From Rhizomys pruinosus (taxonomy: Eukaryota; Chordata; Mammalia; Rodentia; Spalacidae), in assembly GCA_009823505.1 (NCBI GenBank), contig VZQC01003035.1:1877769-1941768 (forward strand): a stretch of DNA of 64,000 nucleotides, given 5' to 3'. The translations under genes were made by a program, and so were the position numbers. The notes under the pieces were generated by a model. It saw only the letters and a list, made by a program, of their open reading frames with translations. It was not told the DNA's origin and ran no database searches. How positions within the stretch are numbered: position 1 is the first letter of the stretch; every line of letters starts with the position of its first letter. Positions 52,571 to 63,440 of this stretch are shown here, one piece after another.

Positions 52571-55500
52571 CAGGGGCTGGGACTGTGGACATGGCTCAGA
52601 CAACAGGCACTGAGACAGTGGACAATTGTGAAACAACAGGGAATGAGACAGTGGACCTGTCTGAGACAATAGAGTATGAGACAGTAGACATGTCTTGGCC
52701 AGTGGACAAGTCCTGTCTGAGATGACAGTGACTGAGACAGTGGACACATCTGAGACAACCGGGACTGAGACAGTGGACAAATCTGGGACCATCGGGACTG
52801 AGACAGTGGACATATCTAGAGAACAGTGACTGAGAGTTTGGACATATCTGAGATATCAGGGACTGAGACAATGGATATGACTCTGACAACAGGCACTGAG
52901 ACCGTGGACATGTCAGACAACAGATACTGACACCGTGGACATGTCTGAGACCACATGGAGTGAAAACGTGGACATGTCTGAGATAACAGGAACTGAGACC
53001 CTGGACATGTCTGAGACAACAGGGCCTGAGATAGTGGACTTGTCTAAGACAACACTGACTAAGACAGTGGACATGTCTGATACAACAGGGATTTAGACAT
53101 TGGACATGTCTGAGGCAACAGGGACTGAGACAGTGGGCATGTCTGAGATAACAGGGACTGAGACAGTGGATATATGTCTGAGACAACAGCCAACGAGACT
53201 GCAAACATGTCTGAGACAACAGGGACTGAGAGAGTGGACATGTCTGAGACAACAGGGAATCGGACATTGGACATGTCTGAGACTGCAGGGACTGACACAG
53301 TGGACATGTCTGAGAAAACAGGGACTGAGACAGTGGACATGTCTGAGACAGCAGGGACTGAGACAGTGGACATGTTTGTGAAAACAGGGACTGAGACCTT
53401 GGACATGTCTCAGAAAACAGGGAATCCGACATTGGACATGTCTGATACTGCAGGGTGTGAGAGAGTAGACTTATCTGACACAGCAGGTATTGAGACAGTG
53501 TATATGTCTGAAACAACAGCCAATGAGACTGTGGACATTTCTCAGACAGGAAGGGAGTGAGAGAGTGGACCTGTCTGAGACCTAGGACATGTCTGAGACA
53601 ACAGGGAATCAGATATGGGACATGTCTGTGACTGCAGGGACTCAGACACTGGAAATATCTGAGAGAACCGGGACTGCAACTTTGGACATGTCTGAGGGAA
53701 CAGGGAATGAGACAGTGGACATGTCTGAGACAACAGGGACTGACACAGTGTATATGTCTGAAATAACAGGGACTGCGACAGTGGACATGTCTGAGACAAC
53801 AGGGAATGAGACAGTGGACATATCTGAGTCAACAGGACTTAGACATTGGATATGTCTGAGACAACAGGAAATGAGACAGGGGAAATGGCTGAGACAACAG
53901 GGACTGAGACAGTGGACACGTGTCAAACAATGGGGTATGAGATAGTGGACATGTCTGAGAGAAAAGGGACTGAGACAGTGGACAATTCTGAATCAACAGG
54001 GTTTGAGACCATCTACATGTCTAAGACAACAGGCACTGGGACAGTGGACATGGCTGAGACAACAGGCACTGAGACAGTGGACAAGTGTGAAACAACAGGG
54101 AATGAGACATTGGACATGTGTGAGACAACAGGGACTGAGGCAGTGGACATATCTATGTCAACAGTATTTGAGACAGTGGACCTGTCTGAGAAAATAGAGT
54201 GTGAGACAGTTGACTTTTCTTAGCCAGTGGACAAGTCCTGTCTGAGATGACAGCGACTGAGAATGTGAACACATCCGATACAACAGGGACTGAGACAGTG
54301 GACACGTCTGAGTCCACCGGGACTGAGACATTGGATATATCTGAGAGAACAGGGTCTGAGAGTGTGCACATATCTGAAACATTAGGGACTGAGACAATGG
54401 ATTTGTCTTAGACAACAGGCACTGAGACCGTGGACATGTCTGAGACAACAAGTACTGACCCGTGGACATGTCTGAGACTAGAGGGAATGACACCATAGAC
54501 ATGTCTGAGATAACAGGAACTGAGGCCTTGTACATATCTGAGACAACAGGGACTGGGATAGTGGACTTGTCTAAGACATCACTGACTGAGACATTATACA
54601 TGTCCGAGTCAGCAGGGAATTAAACATTGGACATGTCTGAGACAACAGGGACTGAGAGTGGACATGTCTGAGACAACAGGTACTGAGACCGTTGACATGT
54701 CTGAGACAACAGGGAGTCAGACATTGGACATGTCTGAGACTGCAGGTACTGACACAGTGGACATGTCTGAGACTACAGTTATTCAGACAGTGGACATGTC
54801 TGAGACAACAGGGACTGAGACAGTGGACACATCTTTGACAACAGGGACTGAGACCCTGGACATGTCCCAGAAAACAGGTAATCCAACATTGGACATGTCT
54901 GATACTGCAGGGACTGAGACAGTGGACATGTCTGACATAACAGGTATTCAAGGCAGTGGATATGTCTGAGACAACTGCCAATGAGACTGTGGACATTTCT
55001 CAGACAACAAGGGACTGAGAGAGTGAACATATCTGAGAAAACAGGGACTGAGAACTTGGACATTCTGAGACAACAGGGAATCAGACTTTGGACATATCTG
55101 TGACAGCAGGGACTCAGACACTGGACATATCTGAGACAACCGGGACTGCGACTTTGGACATGTCTGAGAGAACAGGGAATGAGACAGTGGACATGTCTGT
55201 GACAACAGGGACTGACACAGTGTATATGACTGAAACAACAGGGTCTGACACAGTGGGCATGTCTGAGACAACAGGGACTGAGACAGTGGTCATGTCTGAG
55301 TCAACAGGGAATTAGACATTGGATATGTCTGAGACAACAGGGACTGAGACAGGTTACATGGCTGAGACGACATGGACTGAGACAGTGGACAAGTGTGAAA
55401 TAATGGGGTATGAGACAGTGGACATATCTGAGACCAAAGGGACTGAGACAGTGGACACGTCTGAGTCAATAGTGTTTGAGACCATCTACATGTCTGAGAC

Positions 55501-57150
55501 AACAGGTAATGGGACAGTGGACATTGTTGAGACAAAAGGCACCGAGATAGTGGACAAGTGTGAAACAACAGGGAATGAGACAGTGGACATATCTGAGACA
55601 ACAAGGACTGAGACAGTCAGCACGTCTGAGTCAACAGGGTTCGATACAGCGGATCTGTCTGAGACAATAGAGGGTGAGACATTTGACATGTCTTAGCCAG
55701 TGGACAAGTCCTGTCTGAGATATCAGCGACTGAGACAGTGGACACATCTGAGACAACAGGGTCTGAGACAGTGGACACATCTGAGACAACCAGGACTGAG
55801 ACAATTGACATATCTGAGACAACAGGTACTGAGACAGTGGATATGTCTGAGACCACAGGGACTGACACAGTGGATATGTCTGAAACAACAGGGATTGATA
55901 ATGTGGACATGTCTGAGACAACAGGGATTAAGACTCTGGACAGGTTTGAGCAAAGAGGGAATGACACTGGTCATATCTGAGATAATGGGGACTCAAGCAG
56001 TCGACATGTCTGAGAAAACAGGGAAGGAGATAGTGGACATGTCTTTTCTGAGACAACAAGGATTTAGACATTGGATATGTTCTGAGAAAAGGGGGACTGA
56101 GACGGTGGACATGTCTGAGACAACAGGAACTTAGACTGTGGACATGTCTGAGATAATAGGGACAGAGACTGTGGACATGTCTGAAACAACAGGAACAGAG
56201 AGAGTGAACATGTCTGAGATAACAGGGACTGTAACATTGGACATTTCTGAGACAACAGGGAGTGAGACAGTGGACATGTCTGAGACAACAGGTACTGAGA
56301 CCGTGGACATGTCTGAGACTACAGGGACTGACACAGTGGACATATCTGAGACAACAAGAAATGAGACCTTTTACATGTCTGAGATACCAGGGACTGAGAC
56401 AGTGGACATGTCTGAGACAACACATACTGGGACAGTGGACATATCTGAGGCAACGGGACTGAGACAGTGGACGTATATAAGACAAGAGGGATTGAGACAG
56501 TGGACATGTCTGAGGCAACATGGACTGGGACAGTGGGCATATATAAGACAACAGGGTCTGAGACCTTGGAATTGTCTAAGACAACAGTGACTAACACAGT
56601 GGACAAGATTGAGACAACAGTGACAGAGACAGTGGACATGTCTGAGATAACAGGGTCTGAGACAGTGGACATGTCTGAGACCACAGGGACTCAAAACTTG
56701 TGCATGTATGAGACAACAGGGAATGAGATATTGGACATGTTTGAGACAACAGGGACTCAGACAGTCGTCATGTCTGAACAACAAGGACTGAGACTGTGGA
56801 CATGTCTTAGACCACTGGGACTCAGAACTTGTACATATCTGAGACAACAGGGAATGAGATATTGCACATGTCTGAGACAACAGGGACTCAGACAATAGAC
56901 ATGTCTGAGTCAACAGGGACTGAGACCATGGACATGTCTGAGACCACAGGACCTGAGACCCTAGACATGTCTTAGACAACAGGGACTGAGACATTGGACA
57001 TGACTGAGGCAATAGGGACTGAGACTGTGGACATGCATGAGACAACAGGGACTCAGATAGTAGACATGTCTGAGAAAGCAGATATGTCATGTCTGAGACA
57101 ACAGTGACTAAGAGAGTGGACATGTCTGATACAGCAGAGACTGAGCCAAT

Positions 57151-57178
57151 GGACATGTCTGAGCCAGTGGACATGTCT
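57151..57178. promoter_or_regulatory. Candidate p53-family response element (two perfect half-sites, 8-bp spacer)
   Basis: GGACATGTCT occurs at 57151-57160 and 57169-57178, with GAGCCAGT between. A third rung of the 18-bp ladder follows as GGATATGTCA, which has lost the core C. Motif match only. Confidence 0.35.
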
Positions 57179-59917
57179 GAGCCAGTGGATATGTCATGTC
57201 TGAGACAACAGGGACTGACACAGGGACATGTCTGAGTCAACAGGTACTGAGAAAGTGGATATGACTGAGACAACAGGGACTAAGTTTGTGGACATGTCTG
57301 AGCAAATAGGCAATGACATTGGACATATCTGAGATAATGGGGACTCAGACAGCGGACATCTCTGAGAAAACAAGGAGTGAGACAGTATACATGTCTTGTC
57401 TGAGAAAACAGGGATTGTGACAGTGGATATGATCTGAAAAACAAGGACCGAGAGAGTGGACATGTCTGAGACCACAGGGACTTAGAGAGTGGACACTTCG
57501 AACACAATGGGTACCCAGACAGGCGACATGTGTGAAACAACAGGGACTGAGAAAGTAGATAAATCTGAAAAAACAGGTTCTGAGTCCTTGGATATGTCTG
57601 GGACAACAGGGAATCAGACATGGGACATGTTTGAGACTGCAGGGACTCAGACACTGGACATATCTGAAACAACCGGGACTGAGACTTTGGACATGTCTGA
57701 GAAACAGGGACTGAGACAGTGGACATGTGTGAGACAACAGGCAATGTGACAGTGGACATGTGTTAAACAACAGGCAATGAGACAGTGGACATATCTGAGA
57801 CAACAGGGACTGAGACTGTGGACTGGTATGAATCAACAGGGTTCGAGACAGTGGACCTGTCTTAGACAATAGCTACTGAGACAGTTGACATGTCTTAGCC
57901 AGTGGACAAGTCCTGTCTGAAATGACAACGAATGAGACAGTGGACACATCTGAGACTTCAGTGACTGAGACAGGTGACATGGCTTAGAGAACAGGGTCTG
58001 AGACATTGGACAAGTTTGAAACAAAAGGGATTGAGACAGTGGACCTATCTGAGACAAAAGAGACTGAGACAGTTGACTCGTCTGAGTCAACAGGGTTTGA
58101 GACCATGGACATGTCTTTGACAACAGGGACTGAGACTGTCAACATGGCTGAGACAACAGGCACTGAGACAGTGGACAAGTGTGAAACAACAGGGAATGAG
58201 AGAGTGGATATGTCTGAGAAAACAGGGACTGAGACAGTGGACATGTCTGAGTCAACAGGGTTGGAGACAGTGTACCTGTCTGAGACAATAGAGTGTTAGA
58301 CAGTTGACATGTCTTATCTAGTGGACAAGTCTTGTCTGAGAGGACAGGGACTGAGACAGTGGAAATATCAGAGACAATAAGGACTGAAACATTAGAAATG
58401 TCTGAGACAACAGGGATTGAGGTCTTGGATATGTCTGATACAACAGGCACCGAGACCGTGGATATCTCAGACAACAGGTACTTACACCGTGGACATGTCT
58501 GAGACTACAGGGACTGACACTGTGAGCATGTCTCAGATAGCAGGATCTGAGACCGTGAACATGTCTGAGACAACAGGGACTGAGATTGAGGATTTGTCTA
58601 AGACAACACTGACTGAGACAGTGGATATGTCTGTGACAGCAGGGATTCAGACATTGGACATATCTGATACAACAGGGACTGAGACAGTGGACATGTCTGA
58701 GACAACAGGGTTTGAGATAGTGGATATGTCTGAGACAACAGCCCATGAGACTGCTGTCATGTCTGAGACAACAGTGACTGAGACAATGGACATGTCTGAG
58801 ACAACAGGTATTGAGACCTTGGACACGTCTGAGACAACAGGGAATCAGACATTGTACATGTCTGAGACTGCAGGGACTGAGACAATGGACATGCCTGAGA
58901 CAACAGGGATTCAGACAGTGGACTGGTCTGAGACAACAGTGACTGACACAGTGGACATATGTGAAACAACTGTGACTAAGAGCCTGTTCATGTCTGAGAT
59001 ATCAGGGACTGAGACAGGTTACATGCCTGAAACAACAGGGACTTAGTCAATAGATATATCTTAAACAACAGGGACGGAGACAGTGTACATGTCTGAGACA
59101 ACAGGGAATGAGACAGTGGACGTGTCTGATACAACAGTTACTAAGAGCATGTTCATGTCTGCGACAACGGGGACTGAGACAGTTGACATGTCTGAATAAA
59201 CAGGGACTGAGACAGTAGATATATCAGAAACAACAGTGACTGAGACAGTGGACATGTCTGAAACAACAGGGACTGAGACAGTGGACATGTCTGACACAAC
59301 AGGGACTGAGACAAGTGGACATGTCTGAGACAACACACATATCTTTGACAACAGGGACTGAGACCATGGACATATCTGAGACAACAGGGACTGAGACAGT
59401 GGACATGTGTGAAACAACTGGGACTGAGACAGTGGACATGTCTGAAACAATAGGGACTGAGACAGTGGACACTTCAGAGACAACAGGGACTGAGACAGTG
59501 GACATGTCTGAGACAACAGGGACTGGGACATTAGACATGTCTGAGACAATAGGGACTGAGACAGTGGACATGTCTCATACAACTGTGAATAAGAGCATGT
59601 TCATTTCTGGGACAACGGGGACTGAGACAAGCGACTTGTCTGAAGCAGCAGGGACTGAGACAGTGCACATGTCTGAGACAACAGGGGCTGAGACAGTGTA
59701 CATATCTGAAACAACAGGGACTGAGACAGTGCACAAGTCTGAAACAACAGCGACTGAGACAGTGGACATGTCCAAGACAACACAGATATCTGAGACAACA
59801 GGGTCTGAGACTATGGCCATGTCTGAGACAACAGGGATTGAGACAGTCGACATGTGTGAAACAACTGGGTCTGAGACAGTGGACATGTCTTAGACAACAA
59901 GAACTGAGACCATGGAT

Positions 59918-60049
59918 ATGTTGGAGACAAGAGGTTTTGAGACAGTGGACATGTCAGAGACATCAGGTACTGAGACAGTGGATACGTTGGAGACAAGAGG
60001 TTTTGAGACAGTGGACATGTCAGAGACAACAGAATCTGAGAAAATTGAT
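59918..60049 (+). repeat. 66-bp dimeric repeat at the array edge, two copies
   Basis: GATATGTTGGAGACAAGAGG at 59918 and GATACGTTGGAGACAAGAGG at 59984 each begin a 66-bp (two-unit) block continuing TTTTGAGACAGTGGACATGT. The second copy decays towards its end. It is the last recognisable amplification before the array stops. Confidence 0.8.
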
Positions 60050-60080
60050 ATGTCTGAGACAGTGGGCATGTTGACTTTCT

Positions 60081-60081
60081 C

Positions 60082-60108
<27 letters not shown>
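60081..60108. repeat. (CA)14 microsatellite at the array boundary
   Basis: Fourteen uninterrupted CA repeats follow a last degenerate unit (GTGGGCATGTTGACTTTCT). Unique sequence starts directly after. Confidence 0.98.
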
Positions 60109-60112
<4 letters not shown>

Positions 60113-60957
60113 TGAACTGGGAATATCAGGGGGATCACAAACTTTCTAGTTTTGACTGACAAGTGTCACTTTTGTGTCCCTGTGGGTAAATGGCCAGATA
60201 TGATGGGCTAGAGGGCGCAACCTGCATCTCCAGAAGTTTCCAAACACTGGATTCCTGGGTCTTCTTCGGCCTGAGCCTCCATAAGGCCGCAAGCAACAAA
60301 GCAACATCCTGCTCAGTCCAGTCTCTCAAGAAAAGTGGGGTGTTTCATGTTGCCACTGGCCTGTAGTTGCTGGTAACCAGTATTCTGAGTTCTTTTAGGA
60401 GTGATGTCATAAAGGTGAGGTCACTTCCTGGGGTCCTCTGACCCTTGCCTCTTCCTCACAGTGGACTTTCTCTAAGGCTTCCTGGGCTACTTACTCCCTT
60501 CCTTCCCCCATTGCATGTGAATCAGGCCCTGTTCCATTCCACTACCCTCACCATACCATACTGATCTGGGACTCTGGCCTCATCCAGTGTCACAGCAATG
60601 AGGAAGCAGAAGTGTTTCCAATCCACCCTGCCCATACCATCTCAACAAATCTTCTTCCTCGCAGGGTCATCTCATTCTCCCTACCTCATCCCTGATTGTC
60701 ATTCTTGTAGTCTCCATTTTCTAATATGTCATTGGGTATATAGGACCATAGATTATTTTTAGTATCTGCAAAGCCCCAGGGACTTTGTTACCCTCACCCT
60801 CCTATGCACATGTTCCCCTGAGCACAACAGGATACCTGCTCATAAGAGCCCAGTAATGGTTGGGTCCAGAATAACTTTGGCCTTGTTTAAGTTGATGGTT
60901 CGTGCTATTCTTGCATTCCAGGTTGTTACCTGTTGGTATTGTTAAAGTGTCACATGC
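60109..60957. other. Non-repetitive flank, no gene recognised
   Basis: This is ordinary mixed-composition sequence. A 64-codon ORF on the minus strand (60135-60329) begins MRDWTEQDVALLLAALWRLR. It has no domain I recognise, no visible splice context and no supporting neighbour, so I do not call it a gene. A pyrimidine-rich stretch ending in CTTCCTCACAG near 60450 resembles a splice acceptor by composition only. TGATGTCA at 60402-60409 is one base from a CRE, which is expected by chance. A fragment of an old mobile element cannot be excluded. Confidence 0.5.
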
Positions 60958-61052
60958 TGCAAAATATATGAAAGTGTTAATAAAAATAAATTTACGTGAA
61001 AAAATAAAAAATAAAGAAAACCAAATCTCAGTCTCTCATGATAAAAAAAAAA
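60958..61052 (+). repeat. A-rich low-complexity tract
   Basis: Stretches such as AATAAAAATAAA, AAAAAATAAAAAATAAAG and a run of twelve A occur here. This looks like the decayed poly(A) tail of an old retroelement on the + strand, but I cannot recognise a body upstream. Confidence 0.6.
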
Positions 61053-61454
61053 AATCCAAGTATACCTGTCACTGGTATCCCTCCGTAATGAATGTACTTT
61101 AATATCTTTGTTCCATTAGGTGTGTTGGGTACACCTTCAACTAGTTTCTCCTCTGTAAAACATTAAGATGTTAGCATTAGGTATTAAAAATAAGCCAGGC
61201 CATTTCTACAGTGGGCCAGGACAAGCAGGAAATACAAGTGTGAGAAGTCCAACACACAGCCACATGGTGGTATGAATCCAAACACAGAATAGTGCTTTAT
61301 TCAAATGTTACAATTGATTACACAGGCAGTGTGACCTCCCCTCCCAGGGTCAGATCCCAGAGCTTTGGATCATCACATCCCAATCCATGGGCATTACCAT
61401 GGGGGTCCTATGACTCTCGCTTGTGCTTCTGGGATGTCATGGCTGGAATGCTAG
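61053..61454. other. Unassigned flank sequence
   Basis: No gene is recognised. CTTTATTCAAATG near 61297 is the complement of an AATAAAG polyadenylation-type signal and could be the 3' end of a minus-strand transcript, retrocopy or LTR. No further support is visible. Confidence 0.45.
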
Positions 61455-62075
61455 CCAATAGAATGATGTTGGCTGTGGGTTTGCTGTATATAGATTTAAT
61501 TAAGTTGAGATATGTTCCCTTCAGTCCAGTTTCTACTAGGACTTTTATCATAAACTCATGTTTAATTTTGTCAAAGAACTATTTTGTACCTATTGATATA
61601 ACCACGTGATTTTTGCCTTTGAGTCCATTTGTATTATTTATATCATTTATTGACTCATGTGTTGAATTATTCCTGCCTCTCTGGAATAATGCCAAGTTGA
61701 CCATGTTGGATGATCCTCCTAATGTGTCCCTGTATGTGGTTAGCAAGTATTTTGTTGAAAATATTTGTGTCTATGCACATTAAGATTATGAATGTATTGT
61801 TTCCTTTTCTGGATGTATCTTTACTTGGATTTGGTATTAGAGTAAGGCCTGGTTTATATAAGGAATTTAGAGGTTCTGCCTCTGTTTCTAGTTTTGTGAA
61901 AAATTTAAGAAGTATTGATTGTAGCTCTTCTGGAATTCTGGAATAATTCTGGTGTAAGTTCTTCTTGGTCTGGGCTTCTTCAGTTGGAAATTTTTCTTAT
62001 TATCTCAATTTCCTTACATGTTATGCATCTATTTAAACCATTGATCTCTACTTGGCTAGCTTTGGTGATTCCCAA
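61455..62075 (-). mobile_element. LINE-1 fragment, ORF2 reverse-transcriptase region (antisense, degenerate)
   Basis: The + strand resembles the complement of mammalian L1 ORF2 in its usual order: GGCTGTGGGTTTGCTGTATA, then TTTTATCATAAACTCATGTT, ATTGATATAACCACGTGATT, AATGCCAAGTTGACCATGTT, AGCAAGTATTTTGTTGAAAA and GGATTTGGTATTAGAGTAAG, ending near TACTTGGCTAGCTTTGG. The element therefore lies on the minus strand. It encodes part of the reverse-transcriptase domain but is broken by stops and small indels, is truncated at both ends and cannot be active. The divergence suggests an old rodent L1 subfamily. Recognition is from family knowledge, not a database search. Confidence 0.85.
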
Positions 62076-62612
62076 GGTTGACTTCTTGGGAGGTTTTACA
62101 AGCTACTATGGCAATTTTACCAATGCAGTGGTAAAGCTGAAACCCCAGGGATGAGGCCCAGCATGTTGCCTTGGCAAATTGTCATTTTGACTCAGTGGCC
62201 AGTTCATGAGCTACATACCGGCTTTTTAGTAATTTAAAGCCACTACATCCCAGAAAGGTTTTAACTTAACCCTAAGCTGTTTGAATAGTTTTGGAGACCA
62301 TTTTCTTAGATGAACCTCTTCTCATTTCTAAAGGGTGGCTAATTAATATCAGTTTGGATTCAAGCAATTTAGTTATTCCCTTGTATTATTTTTACTGTTA
62401 TTGTAAACATTATCTCACAAGCTGCATGAAAATACAGAAAATGTGTTTGTTAGACTGAGTAGCCCTATTAGTGCCACTAGTGTGTGTGTCCTGCAGCTCT
62501 GCTGTTGTCACTCAGCCACTTACTCAGCCAGGGTTTTCAGAGTTCTTCGGATGTATTGGGAAAAAAATAACCTCTTTCTTTAAGGGATATATGGTTTGGA
62601 GGACATTAGTCT
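62076..62612. other. Unassigned flank; possible 3' end of a retrocopied gene
   Basis: Just after the L1 fragment a short + frame reads GGFTSYYGNFTNAVVKLKPQG (about 62092-62151, where the ORF stops) and then leads into AT-rich, 3'UTR-like sequence. It could be the tail of a processed pseudogene, but I do not recognise the parent and no poly(A) tail is evident. The rest (62155-62612) shows nothing I can name. Confidence 0.3.
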
Positions 62613-62730
62613 TTCTTTCTTTTTTCTTTTTGAGACAGGGTCTCCCTGTAGCCCCAGCTGTCCTGGAAATCATTCAACAGTTGCCTGAATCCCTAAGAAT
62701 CTCTCTGCCTTCCAAGGGCTGCTCTTTTGT
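62613..62730 (-). mobile_element. B1-like SINE, antisense, degenerate
   Basis: CTTTTTGAGACAGGGTCTCC, then CTGTAGCCCCAGCTGTCCTG and AATCTCTCTGCCTTCCAAGG match the reverse complement of rodent B1 in order. The T-rich start is the complement of the poly(A) tail. The middle and 5' part are diverged and partly deleted. B1 derives from 7SL RNA; this copy lies on the minus strand. Confidence 0.85.
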
Positions 62731-62933
62731 TCAGCTTCCTCCAAAGGGTCTCATTCCCAAGGAACATTCATAGCCATGACTTTGGGATGTGTGCAAGGTA
62801 GAGCAAAGGCTCAAAATGTACTGAGGGAGTAATGAGGGAGGGCTTTTGCCTGAAGGACGATGAATAAAGAGCCTCCCCAGTGCCCGTATGATTGGACACA
62901 GCAATAACAGAATGAATGTAAGAGAAACATTTA
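62731..62933. other. Unassigned spacer between SINEs
   Basis: No repeat or gene is recognised in this short spacer. Confidence 0.5.
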
Positions 62934-63172
62934 AACATTTATTATTTATTTATTTTTAAATCATGCATATGTGCATGTGTGTCTGGGTGTGGGTATTTGC
63001 ACACGAATGCAGGTGATGATGAAAGCCAGAAGAGAGTGCTATATCCCCTGGAACTTTAGTTACAGGTGTTTGGGGGGTGCTAGAGGAATACCTGCTAGAA
63101 CTGACCTCAGGTTCCCTGCTAGAGGAGTACCTGCTCCTAACCTCTGACCCAAGTCTCCAGGCCCCATTAATT
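62934..63172 (-). mobile_element. B2/B3-family SINE, antisense, rearranged
   Basis: The stretch runs from an AT-rich tail (TTATTATTTATTTATTTTTA) through GCATATGTGCATGTGTGTCT, GCCAGAAGAGAGTGC and CCCCTGGAACTTTAGTTACA towards the tRNA-like head, which is degraded. Around 63082-63136 a local repeat (GCTAGAGGAATACCTGCT and GCTAGAGGAGTACCTGCT) has been inserted or duplicated. This order is that of B3-type SINEs read from the minus strand. Confidence 0.75.
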
Positions 63173-63192
63173 TAAAAAAAATGATCTCAGAT

Positions 63193-63440
63193 TTTGTATA
63201 GATAGCTCAGGGGTTAAGAACACTAGATATTCTTGCAGAGGACCTTGGTTCAATTGCTAGCACCCACATAAGCACTAACAATGGTCCATAACTCCAGTTC
63301 AGGAGATCTAACTGCCACTTCTGTTCTCCACAGGCACTGAGAGACTGGGGTGCACTGATTTTATATATATATGGAAGTATTACACATATATATTGCAAAT
63401 ATTACACTCATACACATAAAATAATAATAAAAATAAAGGT
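63193..63440 (+). mobile_element. B3-family SINE, sense, near full length
   Basis: The tRNA-derived head (ATAGCTCAGGGGTTAAGAAC, GAGGACCTTGGTTCAATTGC) is followed by AGCACCCACATAAGC, CCATAACTCCAGTTCAGGAG and an A-rich tail ATAAAATAATAATAAAAATA. The split pol III promoter boxes can be traced in the head (GGTTCAATTGC as a B-box relative). It is diverged but ordered correctly. Confidence 0.88.

Larger units (their letters stand above)
1..60070 (+). repeat. 33-bp tandem satellite/minisatellite array (>60 kb, open to the left)
   Basis: Nearly every base of this stretch is built from a degenerate 33-bp unit; a consensus copy is at 42207-42239 and reads DMSETTGTETV in the + frame. Each unit contains two CTGAGACA cores, 15 and 18 bp apart alternately. 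The consensus + strand is 11 A, 11 G, 6 C, 5 T, so it is two-thirds purine, and it lacks CpG. Common variants change GACATG to GATATG or GACATA, ACAACA to ACCACA, or GTG to TTG. Stops occur regularly in every frame, units differ widely, and indels shift the phase, so there is no sign of one maintained reading frame. I do not recognise the family by name. It could be a known rodent satellite entry, which only a repeat-library search can settle. Function is unknown. Confidence 0.97.
50341..60070 (+). repeat. Array block D: distal part of the 33-bp array
   Basis: The 33-bp unit continues to the end of the array. Boundary motifs AGTGGACAAGTCCTGTCTGA recur near 52700, 54226, 55698 and 57900, about 1.5-2.2 kb apart. 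A module with CAGCCAATGAGACTG and GGGAATCCGACATTGGACAT variants recurs near 53.2-53.5 and 54.9-55.1 kb. The last units (59918-60049) form a 66-bp dimer repeat with GGAGACAAGAGGTTTTGAGA, after which the repeat fades into a CA tract. No gene is seen. Confidence 0.8.

Noticed and set aside
50584..52758. 724-codon minus-strand ORF
   Set aside because: It spans 677 N read as open sequence; the rest is antisense satellite.
1..60070. CRISPR array (regular short repeats)
   Set aside because: Repeats are directly contiguous with no unique spacers, the unit is degenerate, and the context is a rodent genome.
1..60070. Centromere identity by CENP-B box
   Set aside because: I see no sequence matching the CENP-B box pattern (TTCGnnnnAnnCGGG) in the consensus or the recurring variants. 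Higher-order structure alone does not prove a centromere.
60402..60409. CRE-like TGATGTCA followed by AGGTGAGGTCA as a promoter
   Set aside because: Single near-match motifs in unique DNA are common by chance; no CpG island, TATA box or gene start is seen nearby.
61292..62154. ORFs of 78-105 codons in the flank (e.g. 61292-61609, 61710-61946) as genes
   Set aside because: From 61455 on they are antisense readings of an L1 ORF2 fragment, and the part before it has no recognisable domain.
62471..62773. 100-codon ORF ending ...LPPKGLIPKEHS
   Set aside because: Its second half is an antisense B1 SINE read in frame; the first half has no recognisable domain.
63207..63398. 63-codon minus-strand ORF
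   Set aside because: It is the antisense of a B3 SINE.
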